A DNA stretch of 64,000 bases, from positions 62,001 through 126,000 of the forward strand of contig JAPJBO010000384.1 of NCBI GenBank assembly GCA_030068145.1. The letters are read 5' to 3'. A model generated the notes under the pieces. It did no database searches, was not told the origin of the DNA, and saw only the letters and a program-made list of their open reading frames with translations. The DNA comes from Diplonema papillatum. Taxonomy: Eukaryota > Euglenozoa > Diplonemea > Diplonemida > Diplonemidae. Position 1 is the stretch's first letter; the number at the start of each line of letters is the position of its first letter. A program made the position numbers and the translations under genes. Shown piece after piece: positions 63,782 to 64,000 of this stretch.

Positions 63782-64000
63782 TCATCCCGGGGGAGGGTTC
63801 CACGGCCATCTCCCCCCGCGTGGGGAATGGACTGGTGCTGTGCCGCGGGTCCTTCCGTGCGTCCTCGCGACGTCGCCGCTGTCGATGTCACTGCCGCTGT
63901 TGCTGCCGCTGCAGCCGCTGTCGGGCGGTTGGTTGACGATCCCGGTCTGCACCCCGCCCGTTGCGCGTCGGCTTTCTTCTTCTCGGCGTTCGCTAGGACG
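63782..64000 (-). CDS. C-terminal end of a gene entering from the right edge (partial)
   Basis: The minus-strand frame is open from the window edge: RPSERREEESRRATGGVQTG then Ser/Gly/Asp-rich sequence, ending PWNPPPG and TGA at 63782-63784. The composition resembles disordered tails of the other genes. No domain visible. Confidence 0.35.
   Translation of the reverse strand, partial: RPSERREEESRRATGGVQTGIVNQPPDSGCSGSNSGSDIDSGDVARTHGRTRGTAPVHSPRGGRWPWNPPPG

Overview
This 64 kb window comes from the nuclear genome of a microbial eukaryote. The evidence is GT-AG introns whose joined reading frames make sense, eukaryotic SSU and LSU rRNA fragments, piggyBac-type and other transposons, and large low-complexity proteins. 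The lineage is not certain. The SSU fragment has some variants that recall Euglenozoa, and a very large terminal uridylyl/adenylyl transferase would fit that group, but this is only a weak hint. Genes are GC-rich and lie mostly on the minus strand. The space between them is AT-richer, full of homopolymer runs, and packed with dispersed repeats.

Layout. 0-10 kb: one giant minus-strand gene, inferred here by joining two long open frames across phase-compatible introns. It would encode about 2,874 aa with a CCCH-like finger and a terminal nucleotidyltransferase core. 10-24 kb: repeat-rich DNA with LSU rRNA fragments, an orphan BolA exon and several inverted-repeat elements. 24-26 kb: a possible membrane protein, a coiled-coil gene and its partial copy. 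26-31.5 kb: two copies of one repeat segment. The second copy was interrupted by an SSU rRNA fragment that itself carries a piggyBac-family transposon at a TTAA site, and by a SINE-like element. 31.5-34.7 kb: a two-exon leucine-rich-repeat gene whose intron holds duplicated exon pieces. 35-46 kb: repeats, hairpins, and a ubiquitin-protease (USP) C-terminal exon. 46.9-49 kb: a glutathione S-transferase gene with three truncated upstream copies. 50.4-51.4 kb: a secreted two-domain protein broken by a frameshift. 52.4-53.9 kb: a decayed gene. 54.5-56 kb: a 2-oxoglutarate dioxygenase gene with a partial copy. 56.8-58.9 kb: an SGNH/GDSL hydrolase gene with three partial copies. 59-64 kb: a 178-bp satellite, a 1 kb near-perfect palindrome inserted in a minisatellite, and LSU rRNA pieces in non-canonical order.

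The genes do not form a pathway. The unifying theme is genome dynamics. Almost every intact gene has one or more truncated tandem copies of its own 5' end, 3' end or an internal exon beside it. Insertions are layered so that empty and filled sites can be compared inside the window. The best candidates for something new are the SSU-inserted piggyBac element, the widespread partial gene copies, a dispersed hairpin whose two arms changed in a compensatory way, and the fused CCCH/nucleotidyltransferase gene.
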